Source: Cryptomeria japonica (Eukaryota; Streptophyta; Pinopsida; Cupressales; Cupressaceae). Taken from it: 64,000 nucleotides of DNA. The notes under the pieces were generated by a model that ran no database searches, was not told the origin of the DNA, and saw nothing but the letters and a program-made list of their open reading frames with translations. A program made the position numbers and the translations under genes. Location: the NCBI RefSeq assembly GCF_030272615.1, contig NC_081412.1, positions 25,884,501 to 25,948,500 on the forward strand. Direction: 5' to 3'. Shown one piece after another: positions 1 through 11,524 of this stretch; within the stretch, counting starts at the first letter, position 1; each line of letters starts with the position of its first letter.

Positions 1-664
1 TAACATTAAATATATTAATGATTATATTCTAATCATTGTCTTGTATGTATATGATATGCTACTTATCAATAATTCTAAGACAATGGTATGTCAGCTAAAA
101 GATCAATTTTCACAGGCATTTGATATGAAGGAATTGGGAGCTACAAGATATATACTTGGTATGGAAATCAAAAGAGATCAAGTAAACAGAAACCTTTGAT
201 TATCACAAAGTAAGTATGTTGGCCCTATTTTGAATAGATTTAATATGCAAGATTGTAAACCAATAAGAATTCCTTTACAGGTTGGCACTAAGCTTTCATT
301 AGATATGTGTACTAAGAATGATGATGATTTAGAGGATATGTCTAATATGCCTTATGCTAGTACTGTAGGAACTTTAATGTATGCAATGGTTTGCACTAGA
401 ATATATATTGCACAAGTAGTGATAATTTTAAGTATGTTTATTTCTAACTCTAGTGGAGAACATTGGAATCATGTTAAAAGGGTGTCTAGATATTTGCAAG
501 GAACTTCTAATTATTGTTTAGAGTATTTTAGGACTAAAAATTTGGATAAGACATTAGACATACATGAATTTATTGATGCAGATTGGGTAGGTGACTTGGA
601 TAGTCAAAGGTCCACTAGTGGGTATGTGTTTACTTTCTTTGGAGGAGCAGTGAGTTAGATGAGT
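1..664 (+). pseudogene. Copia reverse transcriptase end and RNase H start (element H)
   Basis: This is the downstream part of a copia polyprotein, which copies element RNA into DNA inside virus-like particles. The catalytic Tyr-Val-Asp-Asp box of RT is degraded to YVYDM near 48-60. Positions 205-260 give SQSKYVGPILNRFNM, the usual RT connection segment. Positions 560-640 give DADWVGDLDSQRSTSGYVF, the copia RNase H signature with its first catalytic Asp. Stops (for example TGA near 197) and the lost catalytic residue make it a pseudogene. The frame breaks at 658-664, where a TRIM is inserted, and resumes at 1040. Assignment to copia is secure; the lineage is probably Tork-like. Confidence 0.85.
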
Positions 665-823
665 TGTTACAAGTATGGTTGTCGTTGCACCAAAAGATCG
701 ACTTGTTAATTCTCGATACAACCACTAGACTTATAGAATGCACAAGAGGCGATTAAGCCATGTCACAAACCTGAGCCCTGCACTGCACAACACAAGGAGA
801 CCAAGGATGCACACCTTGCAACA
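665..823 (-). repeat. TRIM 3' LTR
   Basis: A 159 bp terminal repeat, TG...CA bounded. It has the same length as the partner at 881-1039, with roughly 25 mismatches by eye and no gaps. That level of difference implies an old insertion. Confidence 0.88.
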
Positions 824-880
824 ATCCCCCCACTAGTGCAAGTGAGGGGTTTGAACCTATGATCAAGATCTGATACCACT
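824..880 (-). other. TRIM core: primer-binding site and polypurine tract
   Basis: On the minus strand the core begins AGTGGTATCAGATC, matching the initiator-Met tRNA primer site TGGTATCAGAGC except near its end. It finishes AGTGGGGGGAT, a polypurine tract directly before the next LTR. Nothing else fits in 57 bp. Confidence 0.85.
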
Positions 881-1039
881 TGTTACAAGTGTGGTTGTCA
901 TTGCACCAAAAGATCGACCTCTCAATGCCTAATACAACTACTAGACTTATAGAATCCATAGGAGGCGGTTAAGCCATGTCACAAACCCGAGTGTTGCGTT
1001 GCATATCACAAGGAGATGAAGGGTGCACACCTTGCAACA
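881..1039 (-). repeat. TRIM 5' LTR
   Basis: The 159 bp partner of 665-823, adjacent to the primer site on the minus strand. It ends at the second copy of the TGAGT duplication. Confidence 0.88.
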
Positions 1040-1244
1040 TGAGTAAAAGGTAGGCTATAGTTTCTTTATCCACAACCGAAGTAGAGTATATGGTTGCTAC
1101 ACATATTTCTAAGGACATAGTATGGTTATAGAGATTGTGTGCAGGTATTGGTTTTGATTACAAGGTTACTCAACTTAATTTTGATAGTTAGAGTGCAATT
1201 CGTTTAGCTACGCATCATATGCATCATGCATAGACTATGCATGT
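1040..1244 (+). pseudogene. Copia RNase H middle segment (element H)
   Basis: This continues the H RNase H frame after the TRIM. It reads MSKR, stop, AIVSLSTTEVEYMVATH, then the CDN-like region with S-A-I-R-L-A. The conserved Ser-Thr-Thr-Glu-x-Glu-Tyr box is present. Several TAG codons stand where copia proteins have Gln or Trp, for example near 1050 and 1129. The segment stops at 1244, where Gy is inserted after CATGT, and resumes at 15231. Confidence 0.82.
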
Positions 1245-2024
1245 TGATGCAGGAGCATCCCCGGTTCATAGCAATCCTGCATCAACCAAAAACATTTTCC
1301 CTTCTGTTTTTCTTTCTGTGTGTCTTGGTTTTGGCTCACCGGATCCTATGGAGTTGGATTCTACTTGAAGACTTGATCATATTTATTTCTCCTAGACCGC
1401 ATCACATTTGGATCATTTTCCGGCAAGATATCGCTATCAGTTTCTTTAACAGTTTCTTGTTACCAGTTGGCAGTTCTTGTTACTGATTACCTGGACCTAT
1501 TTTGGTGATCTACCAGAACCCCTTTCGAAGCTTACGGAGCCTTGGGCATTGATTCTAGTGTTCCTTGGCGTATGGCCGACGTTTTCCCATGATCTACGTT
1601 TCATCCTTTGGATTTTCCAGAGGAATCTCTTGGCGGAGGCTGACCTTGTTATTTTACACGTTAGGTCTTGTTCTTCAGGTTTTGATCCCTTTTGGGCCGT
1701 CTGTATCCTTTGGATTGATATATATATTATTGTAATCACGCATTAGAATGGAATCAATCAGAGAATCAAGTAGCTAGACTATGCATAGAAGATAGATTTC
1801 ATGATTCAAGGTCCCGGTTGTGACCTATTATGTATGTTCTACTAGGCCTGTGAGCCGGTATGTTGTAACCCAGTTGTTACTAGTTGGATGTAATCAATTT
1901 TCATGCAATAAAACAATCTATTCTGCATTGCCTCCATCATATCTTTGTGTTTTCATTGTGTTTACTCTTGCTAACCGGTCCAAATTGATCTCTTTGAGGT
2001 CCCTCCCCACCGGTGACTGTTTCA
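1245..2024 (+). repeat. Gy 5' LTR
   Basis: A 780 bp LTR starting TGATGCAGGAGC and ending GTGACTGTTTCA. A TATA-like run lies near 1719-1728 and probably serves the promoter. The match to 14425-15225 is clear throughout. Confidence 0.9.
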
Positions 2025-2219
2025 AGTGGTATCAGAGCAAAGTTTCATTCTGGAGGTTGCATGTCCTAAAATTTTGTTGTAGGGTGGCGGATTGCGGATT
2101 CGACCTGCAGCTGCAGAGGACTTGCATGAATGATGGCACGAAGAGGAGCTAGGAATGGTGGAACGTGTTGGAATGAAGACCCTTTTGTGATGGAGATGTT
2201 GTGAGGTATAGCATCCCGG
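2025..2219 (+). other. Gy primer-binding site (2027-2038) and leader
   Basis: TGGTATCAGAGC, complementary to the 3' end of initiator-Met tRNA, begins two bases after the LTR. The rest is an untranslated leader up to the gag start at 2220; I see nothing else in it. Confidence 0.88.
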
Positions 2220-3290
2220 TTGGAAGCCATGGAGACAGACCAGAGAAGAGGCCGACATATTGAAGATGTAAGTGAAGACAAAGGAGAAGAAGCCCCGACA
2301 GAACAAGCACACCTACCGGTGGTTGATCCGAATGAGGAAAGGTTTTTGAGGGTTTTAAGTAGGGAGAACAATAAACCTCATTTTACCCCACCGAAATATG
2401 ATGGGAAGTTAAATTTGGATGAATTGATGGATTCGATCTCGGAGATGGAGAAGTATTTTGATTTTGAAAACACTGCAGAAGAGAGGAAGGTGAAATATGC
2501 ATGTACCCGATTGAAAGGTCATGCATCTCTTTGGTGGGAACATTTGCAAGTTGATAGACAGAGAAGAGGTAAAGAGAAGATTAAGACATGGGATCGGATG
2601 GTTGCTAAGTTGAAGTCAAAGTTTGTGCCGACGAATTATCAAGTGGATCTATTTCAGAAGTTGCAGAATTTGAGACAGAAGGAATCTAGTGTGAAGGAGT
2701 ACACCGAAGCATTTTACAAGTTGAATATCAGATCCAGACGTGTTGATGATGAAGTTGAACAAGTTGCAAGATATTTGAATGGATTGCAGATGTCTATACA
2801 AGATGAACTCACTTTGATCAAATTGGAGAGTGTTGGAGAGGCTTCCCAGTATGCCCTAAAGGCAGAAGAGAAGTTAAACAGAAGACATGAGCAGAGACAA
2901 AGAGGTAGAGGTGGAAGGTTTACCGGAGGAAAATTTCAAGGAGGAAGAGGAACCAGTATAGATCAGAGAAAGGAAAAGGAAGTGAACAAAGAAGGTAATT
3001 CATACTAAAAGGATGATAGAAATTTCTACCAGAGGAGAGAACCGGATGGTTACCTGAATAAGAATTTCAGAAGACAAGACAAGAGGACATTTAGGGGAAC
3101 CTGCTTTAAGTGTGGAGGAGAAGGACATCATGCATTCGAGTGTAAGAAGAAAGAAACTATCGGAAGAACAACAACGATGGAAGAAAACCCCACCAGATCA
3201 GACAATAAACCGAAAGATGGAGAACTGTTGGTGATGAGGAGAGCTTTGTGTCATACCAGAGGAGATGAAAAGCCCTTGTAGAGGAAGAAT
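2220..3290 (+). pseudogene. Gy gag (capsid and nucleocapsid)
   Basis: A gypsy Gag that would form the virus-like particle. The start at 2220 opens an uninterrupted frame to 3008. The capsid core contains YDGKLNLDELMDSISEMEKYF and the retrotransposon-gag motif LKGHASLWWEHL, then FQKLQNLRQKESSVKEYTEAF. A basic Arg/Gly-rich tail follows. After a TAA at 3006-3008 the same frame continues to one intact CCHC zinc knuckle, CFKCGGEGHHAFEC, at 3102-3143. A further TAG near 3279 precedes protease. The protein family is secure; the gene is dead through two nonsense changes only. Confidence 0.88.
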
Positions 3291-5327
3291 ATGTTCAAGA
3301 CCAAATGTAAGGTATCTGGTAAGCATTGTAAAGTTGTTATTGATAGTGGTAGTTTAGATAATCTTGTTTCAGAAGAAATGGTGAATAAGTTGAAATTGGA
3401 GAGATTGAAACACCCTAAGCCTTATCAGATAGCATGGGTTCAGGATGAACATAAGTTGTTAGTAAGTGAATAATGTTTGGTGAAATTGAAAATTAGGAAT
3501 TATCATGATGAAATATTATGTGATATTATGCATATGGATATTTGTCACCTTTTGTTGGGTAGACCTTGGCAGTTTGATAAATAGGCAGCACATGATGGAA
3601 GAAAGAATGCATACACTATTGTGGCCAATGGGATGAAGCAAACCTTGTTACCCTTGGAGGAACCTTTGAAGAATGAAGTCTGTATGAATGCTAGAATCTG
3701 TTTGGTAGATGGAAGGAAATTCCTGGATGGACCGAGACATGAGAATTTGTGTTTTTCCTTAATTCCTAAGAAGACTGAGAAACCGGAATCGGAAGGAGAA
3801 AACCCATAAGAGATAAAATATTTGCTAACAGAATATGAGGACATCATTTCTAATAATGTACCTGATGGATTGCCACATGTGAGAAGTATTAGTCATTGCA
3901 TGGACTTGGTTCCTAGAGCTAGTTGGCCTAACAAAGATGCACACCGATTGACACCAACAGAGAATGAAGAACTGAATAGACAAGTGCAGGAGCTGTTGAA
4001 GAAAGGTTTGATTAGGGAGAGTCTAAGCCCTTGTGCAGTACCAACAGTATTAGTACCTAAGAAGAATGGAGAGTGGAGAATGTGTACAGATTCCCAAGCA
4101 ATAAACAAGATCACAGTGAAATATCGGTTTCCTTTATCCAGGATGGATGACATAATGGACTGTTTGAGTGGAGCAAAATAATTTACAAAAATAGATTTGA
4201 AGAGTAGATATCATCAGATCAGGATCAAAGAAGGTGATGAGTGGAAGACAACATTTAAGACAAATGAAAGACTATATGAATGGTTGGTGATGCATTTTGG
4301 ATTGACTAATGCACTGAGTACTTTCATGAAGTTGATGAATGAGGTATTGAAGAAATTCTTGGGTAAGTTTGTTATTGTGTATTTGGATGAGATTTTGATT
4401 TTTAGTAAGACAAAAGAGGAGCATTTGTTTCAGTTAAGACAAGTTTTGCAGAGGTTGAGAGAAGAGAAGTTGTCGATCAATATCAAGAAGTGTACTTTCA
4501 TGAAGGATGAGTTAGTCTATTTGGGATTTGTGATATTTGAGGATGGTTTGAAGATGGACCCTGAGAAAGTGAAAGCAATTGTTGAATGGCCTACACCAGA
4601 AAGCATTGGAGAGGTAAGATCATTTCATGGATCAACTTGTTTTTACCGGAAGTTTATTAGAAATTTTAGTTCAGTTTGTAACCCTATGATTGAGACCATG
4701 AGAGGAGATCGAAAGGAATTCAAGTGGACCACCATAGCAAACAAAATTTTTGAACTATTGAAGTAGAAAGTGACTGAGAAGCCTGTGTTGGCTTTACTGG
4801 ATTTCAATAAAGTATTTCAAGTGGATTGTGATGCAAGTGGAACAACCATAGGAGTAGTCTTGAGTCGGGAAGGGAGAGCAGTAGCTTATTTCAGTGAGTA
4901 ATTGAATGATGCCCAGAGGAGATATTCAGTGTATGATCAAGAGTTTTATGCCATAGTTCAAGCCTTGGAGAAGTGGAGACATTACTTGTTTCCTAAGGAG
5001 TTTGTATTGTATATAGATCATCAAGCTTTGCAGTATTTGAATAGTCAGAGTAAGTTGAATTAGAGACATATGAGATGGGTAGAATTCTTCCAGAGTTACA
5101 CCTTTGTGTTGAAGCATAGAAGTGGCAAATCTAACAAAGTTGTTGATGCATTGAGTCGCAGAAGGAATTTGCTGACAGAGATGAGAGTGACAATATTGAG
5201 ATTTGAAGATTTGAAGACCTTGTAAGATGATGACCCGAATTTTGCAGAACCTTGGAAAGCATGTAGAGACCTGGTTATGGTAGATAGAAGCAAGTGGTTG
5301 GATTAATTCATTCAGGATGGGATGTTA
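3291..5327 (+). pseudogene. Gy pol, first part: protease, reverse transcriptase, RNase H
   Basis: All of this lies in the gag frame. Protease at 3291-3600 has VIDSGSLDN in place of the usual Asp-Thr-Gly and ends with LLLGRPWQFD. RT at about 3822-4766 shows [36 protein letters not shown] and [10 protein letters not shown]. The second Asp of the catalytic YLDD box is Glu, so RT is probably inactive. RNase H at about 4767-5220 has [15 protein letters not shown] and YDQEFYAIVQALEKWRHYL. Stops occur near 3471, 3582, 3807, 4179, 4764, 4899, 5061, 5223 and 5304. The integrase start is cut at 5327 by copia A and continues at 13071. Confidence 0.9.
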
Positions 5328-5707
5328 TGTTGGCAATATTGCATTATAATAGATAATGAAAGATTGTTGGCATTTCAATAAGGATATTGAGAAGGTTGTT
5401 GATGATTATGGACATAACTGATTAAAGATGTTTTACTATCTTGATATTATTATTTTGTCATTGATGTCAAAAAATTGATTTTCTAATTTAGTATTATGTT
5501 GCCATATCTTGAGAAGTATGATATGAAGATTATAAAGAAGTCGGTAAAAGACACAGGAAAGAATATAATGAATAAGGGGATAAGGTATTCAATGGGCAAC
5601 TACTACCGAGTCAGACAATGATGAGATCATGATGTTTTAGATTGTTTTAACATCATACATATGTTGTAAAATGTAAAGGTTAATACTATACTATGTTATC
5701 AGGCAAT

Positions 5708-5753
5708 GAACCTAGTCGGTAAACCCTAAGGAACCTAGTCGGTAAACCCTAAG
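5708..5753 (+). repeat. 23 bp tandem duplication with telo-box
   Basis: Two identical units, 5708-5730 and 5731-5753, each holding AAACCCTAA, the plant telo-box. The A 3' LTR has both units at 11905-11950 with one mismatch. The B 5' LTR has two at 40465-40510, and the B 3' LTR has one at 46594-46616. Confidence 0.85.
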
Positions 5754-6145
5754 GTTATCGCTATCGGTTAATGAAGGCAGAATGTCTATCGAGTGAAGTT
5801 TAGTATTTACCAAGTTACAACCGAGCTATAATGGAATGCATTAAATGTTTACATGTGATATTTAATGAAAGAAGCTGATGAGCTGGAGTGAATTAAATGA
5901 TTGGTAAGCCGTGTATGAAGATTGTTAAAGAATCTATGGTAAAGAAAGATCGACAGGAAGATCTACAGCTCAGATTGAACCACATTACCCTAACACAAGT
6001 TCCAAGGTGAAAATGCAAGTTCCAAGGCGGGGTAAAACATTTTCAGATCGAAGAATACATTGAACCTGGACAAGATTGAAGATCTGATGGCTATGATTGA
6101 TCATGGGAAATGTGATCAATGAGATTAAGCGGTTAGAAGATTGTT

Positions 6146-6153
6146 TATAAATA
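6146..6153 (+). promoter_or_regulatory. Probable TATA box of copia A LTR
   Basis: TATAAATA about 700 bases before the LTR end. The same box in the same context recurs in the 3' LTR near 12344. It would set the start of genomic RNA. Confidence 0.6.
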
Positions 6154-6863
6154 GGAAACTATTGATAAATAATGCATGTGGACAAGTGTATGCATAGGGA
6201 TGCTACATAGTGATTACTGAGCACAGAAGCTTGAAGACCTGTTTTGATAACAGAGTATAGAGCCCAGCAGAGGGACAAGATAAGTCCTATGAATTGATTG
6301 TATTGAACAAATAAGAATCTACTTTAGCATTTTTAGATGTGAAGTTGCAGACATATCTTTATTATTGCTATTTTGAGAAGTAGCAAAAAATCTCTTAACC
6401 GAGTGGACTTAACAGTCTTATTTGTAAAATCCTCTAGCAAGGTGACATTCTTATTGAGTGTTTGAAATCCTTTAACAAGGTCACTTCTAACAAAGTGAAG
6501 ATCCTAACAGATCTGAGGGAAATCCCTTAACCGGGTCACATCTAGCAATGTGTTTGTAATCTTTAACAGGATTTTCTTTTAACCGAGCATACTCTAGAAG
6601 AGTATATTTCTTAGTGGGTCTGAAATCCCACAGTGGTTTTTCCCTATTTGGGTTTCCACGTTAAATCTGGTGTTATGAGGTTTATATTGTTCATATGCTT
6701 TTGAGTTTGCATGTTTGATAGTTTTTGGTTATATGACTGATATATATGTTACCGAGGTTGAATCTGATGTTTTTATGGATGATTAAGTTTGTATGATTCA
6801 CCCCCCCCTCTCATCTTGTTGGCTATTGGATTTGTACTTATATTAAGTATCAGAACTATCAAT

Positions 6864-6875
6864 TGGTATCAGAGC
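6864..6875 (+). other. Copia A primer-binding site
   Basis: TGGTATCAGAGC, the initiator-Met tRNA site, two bases after the LTR. The leader then runs to the gag start at 6926. Confidence 0.9.
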
Positions 6876-6925
6876 TTTGGACTCCGAAAGGAAAGTTTAA
6901 AGGCACTTGAGTTAAAGATCCAAAG

Positions 6926-9900
6926 ATGTATAAGAGGGCTACACCGAAGCTGAATAAGTCAAATTTCTCTACATGGCAGAAAAGGATGAAGCTGCATCTA
7001 TCAGGAATTGGAGAATATGTTGTCTACTATCTGGAGAATGATTTTGTCACACCGAGCACCTATCCATTGACAATGGAAGAGATAAAGGCGAAGCAAGAAC
7101 ATATTCAAGCAATGATTGAAATAACATCTACATTGACCGACTCAGAGTTTAATGATCTAAAAGGATGTACTAATGCAAAGGCAATGTGGACTAAGCTCAT
7201 ATCAGTATATGGTGGAGATGAACATGTTCAAAGAGCAAAAGTGGATAGTTTAAGAGGACAACTTGAATCTATGATGATGAATGAAGGTGAGAACATAACC
7301 CAGTACACTACAAGACTAAAGGAGATTGTAAATCAAATCAAAGGAGCATGAGGAACTATTGAAGAAAAGGATGTAACAAGTAAGTTGTTAAGAACCCTTC
7401 TACCTGCCTATGCAATCCGAGTCTCTACATTTAATGAATTGAGGTTTGTACCCAATATGCCAGTTTCTTTAAATGCTAATATTGGTAAGCTGCATGCATT
7501 TGAGTTAAGTAACTTTGATAATAGTGGGTCATCGGTAAATAAAGTTGAATCTGCATTTAGTTCTTTTCATCTTAATGAATCTAATGATTACAATGAAAGA
7601 AAGTATAAGTGCTCTGAAGGAGATCACAGTGGAGCAAGTGAAAGATTTTGGAAGAACATGGAAGAAGTACACAAACTGTATGAAGAAATCAGAAAGAAAG
7701 AAAAGTTTGAAGCACTATTGGCCAAAAGGTTACCGAGAGGCAAAGGTAAGTGTAAAGGAAAACTACCTTTGAAATGTTTCAATTGTGATAAGATTGGACA
7801 TATGGCTTCTAACTGTCATGACAAAGATTTTACTGAAAAGAGAGATTACCAAGATGACAAACACAAAGATAACCATTACAGAGGACACCGAGACTTCAGA
7901 AGAAGAGATAGAAAGACATGCTTAATAGTTGACGAGGAATCTAACGATGATAAATCAGATGAGACTGATACAGAGGAAGTTGTTTATGTGGCTATCAAGG
8001 ATGGATCAGATGAAGAAAGGTATGAAGAAAAATCCCTAATATCTCACATAAACACTAATGATTCTTGGATTATAGATAGTGGATGCTCATAGCATATGAC
8101 AAGAGATAAACACAAGTTTGTTATGTTAGAAGATTATGATGGAGGCTATGTTAGATTTGGTAATGATGCACCATGTTCGGTAAGAGGTAAAGGATCTATA
8201 AGACTTCTTGATAATGTGAGATGCAATGATGTTTATTGGGTTGAAGGTTTGAAATACAATTTGTTGAGTGTAGCACAGCTAAACAACACAGGTTACCGAA
8301 TAGAATTTCATAAAGGAATTGTCAAAGTTCATGACAAGAATGGAAAGTTAGCTGCTACCGGGACACAAAAAAAAGGTAATACATTTCACCTTGATTCAAC
8401 TCATAATAAGTGTTTGTATGCAAAGATTGATGATACTTGGTTATGGCATAAAAGGTTTTGTCATGTTAATTTTGATAACCTGATCAAGATAAGTAAGAAG
8501 CACCGAGTAAGAGGTCTATCGAGTCTTGAAAAACTTGAGAATGCTATGTGCCAAGGATGCCAGATGGGTAAGATGACAAGATCTAGCTTTACAAGTAAGT
8601 CACACTTCTAAAGGAATTTTAGATCTAGTGCACACTGATCTTTGTGGTCCTATGAAAGTTCAGAGTTATTATGGTGATAAATATTTCATATTATTTGTGG
8701 ATGATTACTCAAGGATGATGTCAGTAATGTTTTTAAAAGAAAAATCAGAAGCTTTTCAAATGTTTAAATGGTACAAGGCTAGAGTTGAAAATGAAACAGG
8801 AAGACAACTGAAATGTCTCAGATTAGATAGAGGAGGAGAGTTTTCATCTGATGAATTCAACTTATTCTGCAATGATCACGGTATTAAAAGACAAGTTTCT
8901 GCACCGAGAACTCCATAGCAGAATGGAATAGCTAAAAGAAGAAACAGATCTATTGTGGATTGTGCCAGAACACTAATGATTGAGAAGAAGGTGCCACAAA
9001 CATTTTGGAGAGAAGCAATAAGCATAGCTGTTTACACCTTGAATCGAGTTCAATTGAAGAAAGGTACTTTGAAGACACCTTATGAAATCTGGTATGGCAA
9101 GAAACCTAATGTAAGTTATTTCAAAATATTTGGGAGTAGATGCTATGTTCATAAAGATGATAGAAATAGCAAGTTTGATCAGAAAAGTGAAGAAGGAATG
9201 TTTCTAGGTTATTCTTCTAGAAGCAAAGCATTTAAATGTCTGATCAAATCATCTAACAAAATAGTAGAAAGTGCAAATGTGAAAATTGATGAATTTGTAG
9301 AAAGAAATGATGAAGGAAACTCCAAAGAACCAGAAGATTATGAAGGATTTGTCTATGTGCAACCGAGAAGTCCTACCGAGAAAATTGTTGAAGAAAATGA
9401 AGAAAATATCCAGTTATCGAGTGATGAAGAAGATCATACAGAGCCTACCAAGCATGTATTAGCCAAGTATGTCAGAAGCCATCATGCACCAAGTCAAAAT
9501 ATAGGAGATAAGGATGATCCAGTGATGACAAGGAACAAACTAAGATAGAATACATGTTTGATATTTGAATTTGAACCGAGAATAGTGAAAGAAGCATTTA
9601 ACAGTGAAGATTGGATAAATGCTATGATAGAAGAGATTGATCAAATCAAGAAGAATGACACATGGACACTAGTCCCAAGACCGAAGGACAAAAATGTAAT
9701 CGGTACAAAGTGGATCTTCCAAAACAAGCTAAATGAAAAGGGTGAGGTCATTCAGAACAAAGCAAGACTAGTTTGCAAAGGTTATGCCCAAGAAGAAGGA
9801 ATTGATTATGGTGAGACCTTTGCACTTGTTGCTAGACTTGAAGGAGTAAGAACATTGTTGGCATATGCTACTTTCAAGAACTTCAAGGTATATCAAATGG

Positions 9901-11101
9901 ATGTCAAATCTGCATTTCTAAATGGTATATTAGAAGAAGAAGTTTTCATTGAACAACCTGAAGGATTTGTTGAAGACAATAATAAAGATCAGGTATGTAA
10001 ATTGAACAAAGCTTTGTATGGTTTGAAACAAGCACCAAGAGCATGGTATGAAAGATTGCACTCTTATTTGATTAAGATTGGTTTTATAAGGACAAGTGAG
10101 AACAACAACATGTACATGAAGAATGATGAAAATGGAATACTAATCTCAGCCATATTTGTTGATGATATTATATTTTGTGGAAATGACTCTTTATGCAAGA
10201 ACTTTGGAAATGAAATGAGCAAAGAATTTGAGATGTCATTAATCGGTGAGATAAAGTATTTTATAGGTTTACATATACTGCAAATGAAAAATGAGATTTT
10301 CATTACTCAATCCAAGTACATAAAGGAAATCTTGAAGAAATTTGGAATGGAGGATTCAAAACCAGTAAGTACTCCTATGACTACCAACTGTAAACTATCA
10401 AAGAATGATGAATTTGCATCTATTGATGAGACACTTTACTGATCTATGATTGGAAAGCTGCAATATGTTGTTCACAACAGGCCAGATATAGCACATGCAT
10501 TAGGTATTGTTGTAAGATTTTCTGCAGATCCTAAGGAAACACACATGACGGCAATCAAAAGAATTTTCAAATACTTAAAAGGCATTGAAGATTATGGCTT
10601 AGTATATCAGAAAGGAAATGAGTTTGATTTAAAAGTTTATACTGATGTTGATTGGGTAGGCAACATTGATAACAAGAAAAGCACAAGTGGAGGAGCTTTC
10701 TTTTTAGGAGAAAGACTAGTGAGTTGGCTTAGCAAGAAACAAGGATGTGTTTCACAGTCAACAACAGAAGCTGAATATGTTGTTATAGCACTGAATTGCA
10801 CCAATATAGCATGGATCAAACAACTGTTGGAAGGTATAAAGTTACCGACCTAGTAACTATATTCTGTGATAACACTAGTGCCATTAATATTTCAAAGAAT
10901 CCTATTATGCACTCTAATACAAAGCACATATCTATCAAATATCATTATCTTAGAGAAGAAGCTCACGAGAAGAAAGTGGTGTTGGAATATGTTAGCACAA
11001 AGGAGCAAATAGCAGATATCTTCACCAAGCCACTACCAAAGGACACTTTTGAATATCTCAGAAGTAAGTTAGGGGTCCTACCCCTATCTTCCATTCACTA
11101 A
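6926..11101 (+). pseudogene. Copia A gag-pol polyprotein
   Basis: Gag begins MYKRATPKLNKSNFSTWQKRM and has one intact zinc knuckle, CFNCDKIGHMASNC (about 7777-7818). Protease is marked by SWIIDSGCS near 8063-8089. The integrase zinc region has LWHKRFCHVNF; the core has LVHTDLCGP, FVDDYSRMM and the first catalytic Asp residues, about 8618-9200. RT at about 9650-10400 has [27 protein letters not shown] and an intact catalytic IFVDDIIF. RNase H at 10446-11090 ends FTKPLPKDTFEYL. Stops are at 7349, 8090, 8916, 9546 and 10440; frameshifts lie near 8607 and 10840. The ATG at 6926 matches that of B and is chosen as the start. Confidence 0.92.
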
Positions 11102-11524
11102 CCGAGTTCGATGAAAGCATCAATTCGATGACTCTACAGAATACCTTTTAGGAGTTGATGCTGATTTACACACTTTAGGAGATTTTCTAAAGGTGTGCAG
11201 GAAACATGAATTGAAGACAAATGCTCTGACCGAGATTCAGTTGATACACAACAGTAGGAAATAACTTCTTATAGAAAAAAATTATGTTTTAGTTCTTTTC
11301 TTTTTGGCATTGTTGTCAAAGGGGGAGAAGACCTACCAAAGGGGGAGAAGACTAATATATGGGAGAATACTGAGAGAAGACTACAGATTGAAATAAAAAA
11401 ACTGAGAAAATGGGAGAAGTCTAATGTATGGGGGAGAGCATTTCAGCATTTTAAGAATCACAACAATCCGAATCTTTTAAAGGTCAAATCAATAGGTTTT
11501 GCCATCAATGCCAAAGGGGGAGAT
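11102..11524 (+). other. Copia A 3' untranslated region with three polypurine tracts
   Basis: AAAGGGGGAGA occurs at 11318-11328, 11338-11348 and directly before the 3' LTR at 11513-11523, where it would prime plus-strand DNA. The last two sit in related contexts, a GTCAAAGGGGG form and a TGCCAAAGGGGG form. Repeated tracts are known from Sireviruses. No ORF is present. Confidence 0.85.

Larger units (their letters stand above)
665..1039 (-). mobile_element. TRIM (terminal-repeat retrotransposon in miniature)
   Basis: A complete 375 bp element with two 159 bp direct repeats (665-823 and 881-1039) around a 57 bp core. The ends are TGTTACAAG and CTTGCAACA on the plus strand. It is flanked by TGAGT at 660-664 and 1040-1044. 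Removing it and one TGAGT rejoins the RNase H reading frame of H. The core read on the minus strand starts with a Met-tRNA primer site next to one repeat and ends with a G-rich tract next to the other, so the element is on the minus strand. It has no coding capacity and must have used enzymes from another element. Confidence 0.9.
5328..6861 (+). repeat. Copia A 5' LTR
   Basis: A 1534 bp LTR, TGTTGGCAAT...AACTATCA. It contains a 23 bp tandem duplication with telo-boxes, a TATAAATA box, a run of eight C near 6801-6808, and a primer-site-like AAGTATCAGAAC (6845-6856) just before its end. Confidence 0.92.

Noticed and set aside
665-1039. MITE or SINE because of the inverted TGTTACAAG/CTTGCAACA ends
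   Set aside because: The two 159 bp halves are direct repeats with TG...CA ends, and the core has primer site and polypurine tract in LTR order, so TRIM fits better.
1226-1746. Short ORFs in the Gy 5' LTR
   Set aside because: They lie within LTR sequence and are not preserved in the 3' LTR copy.
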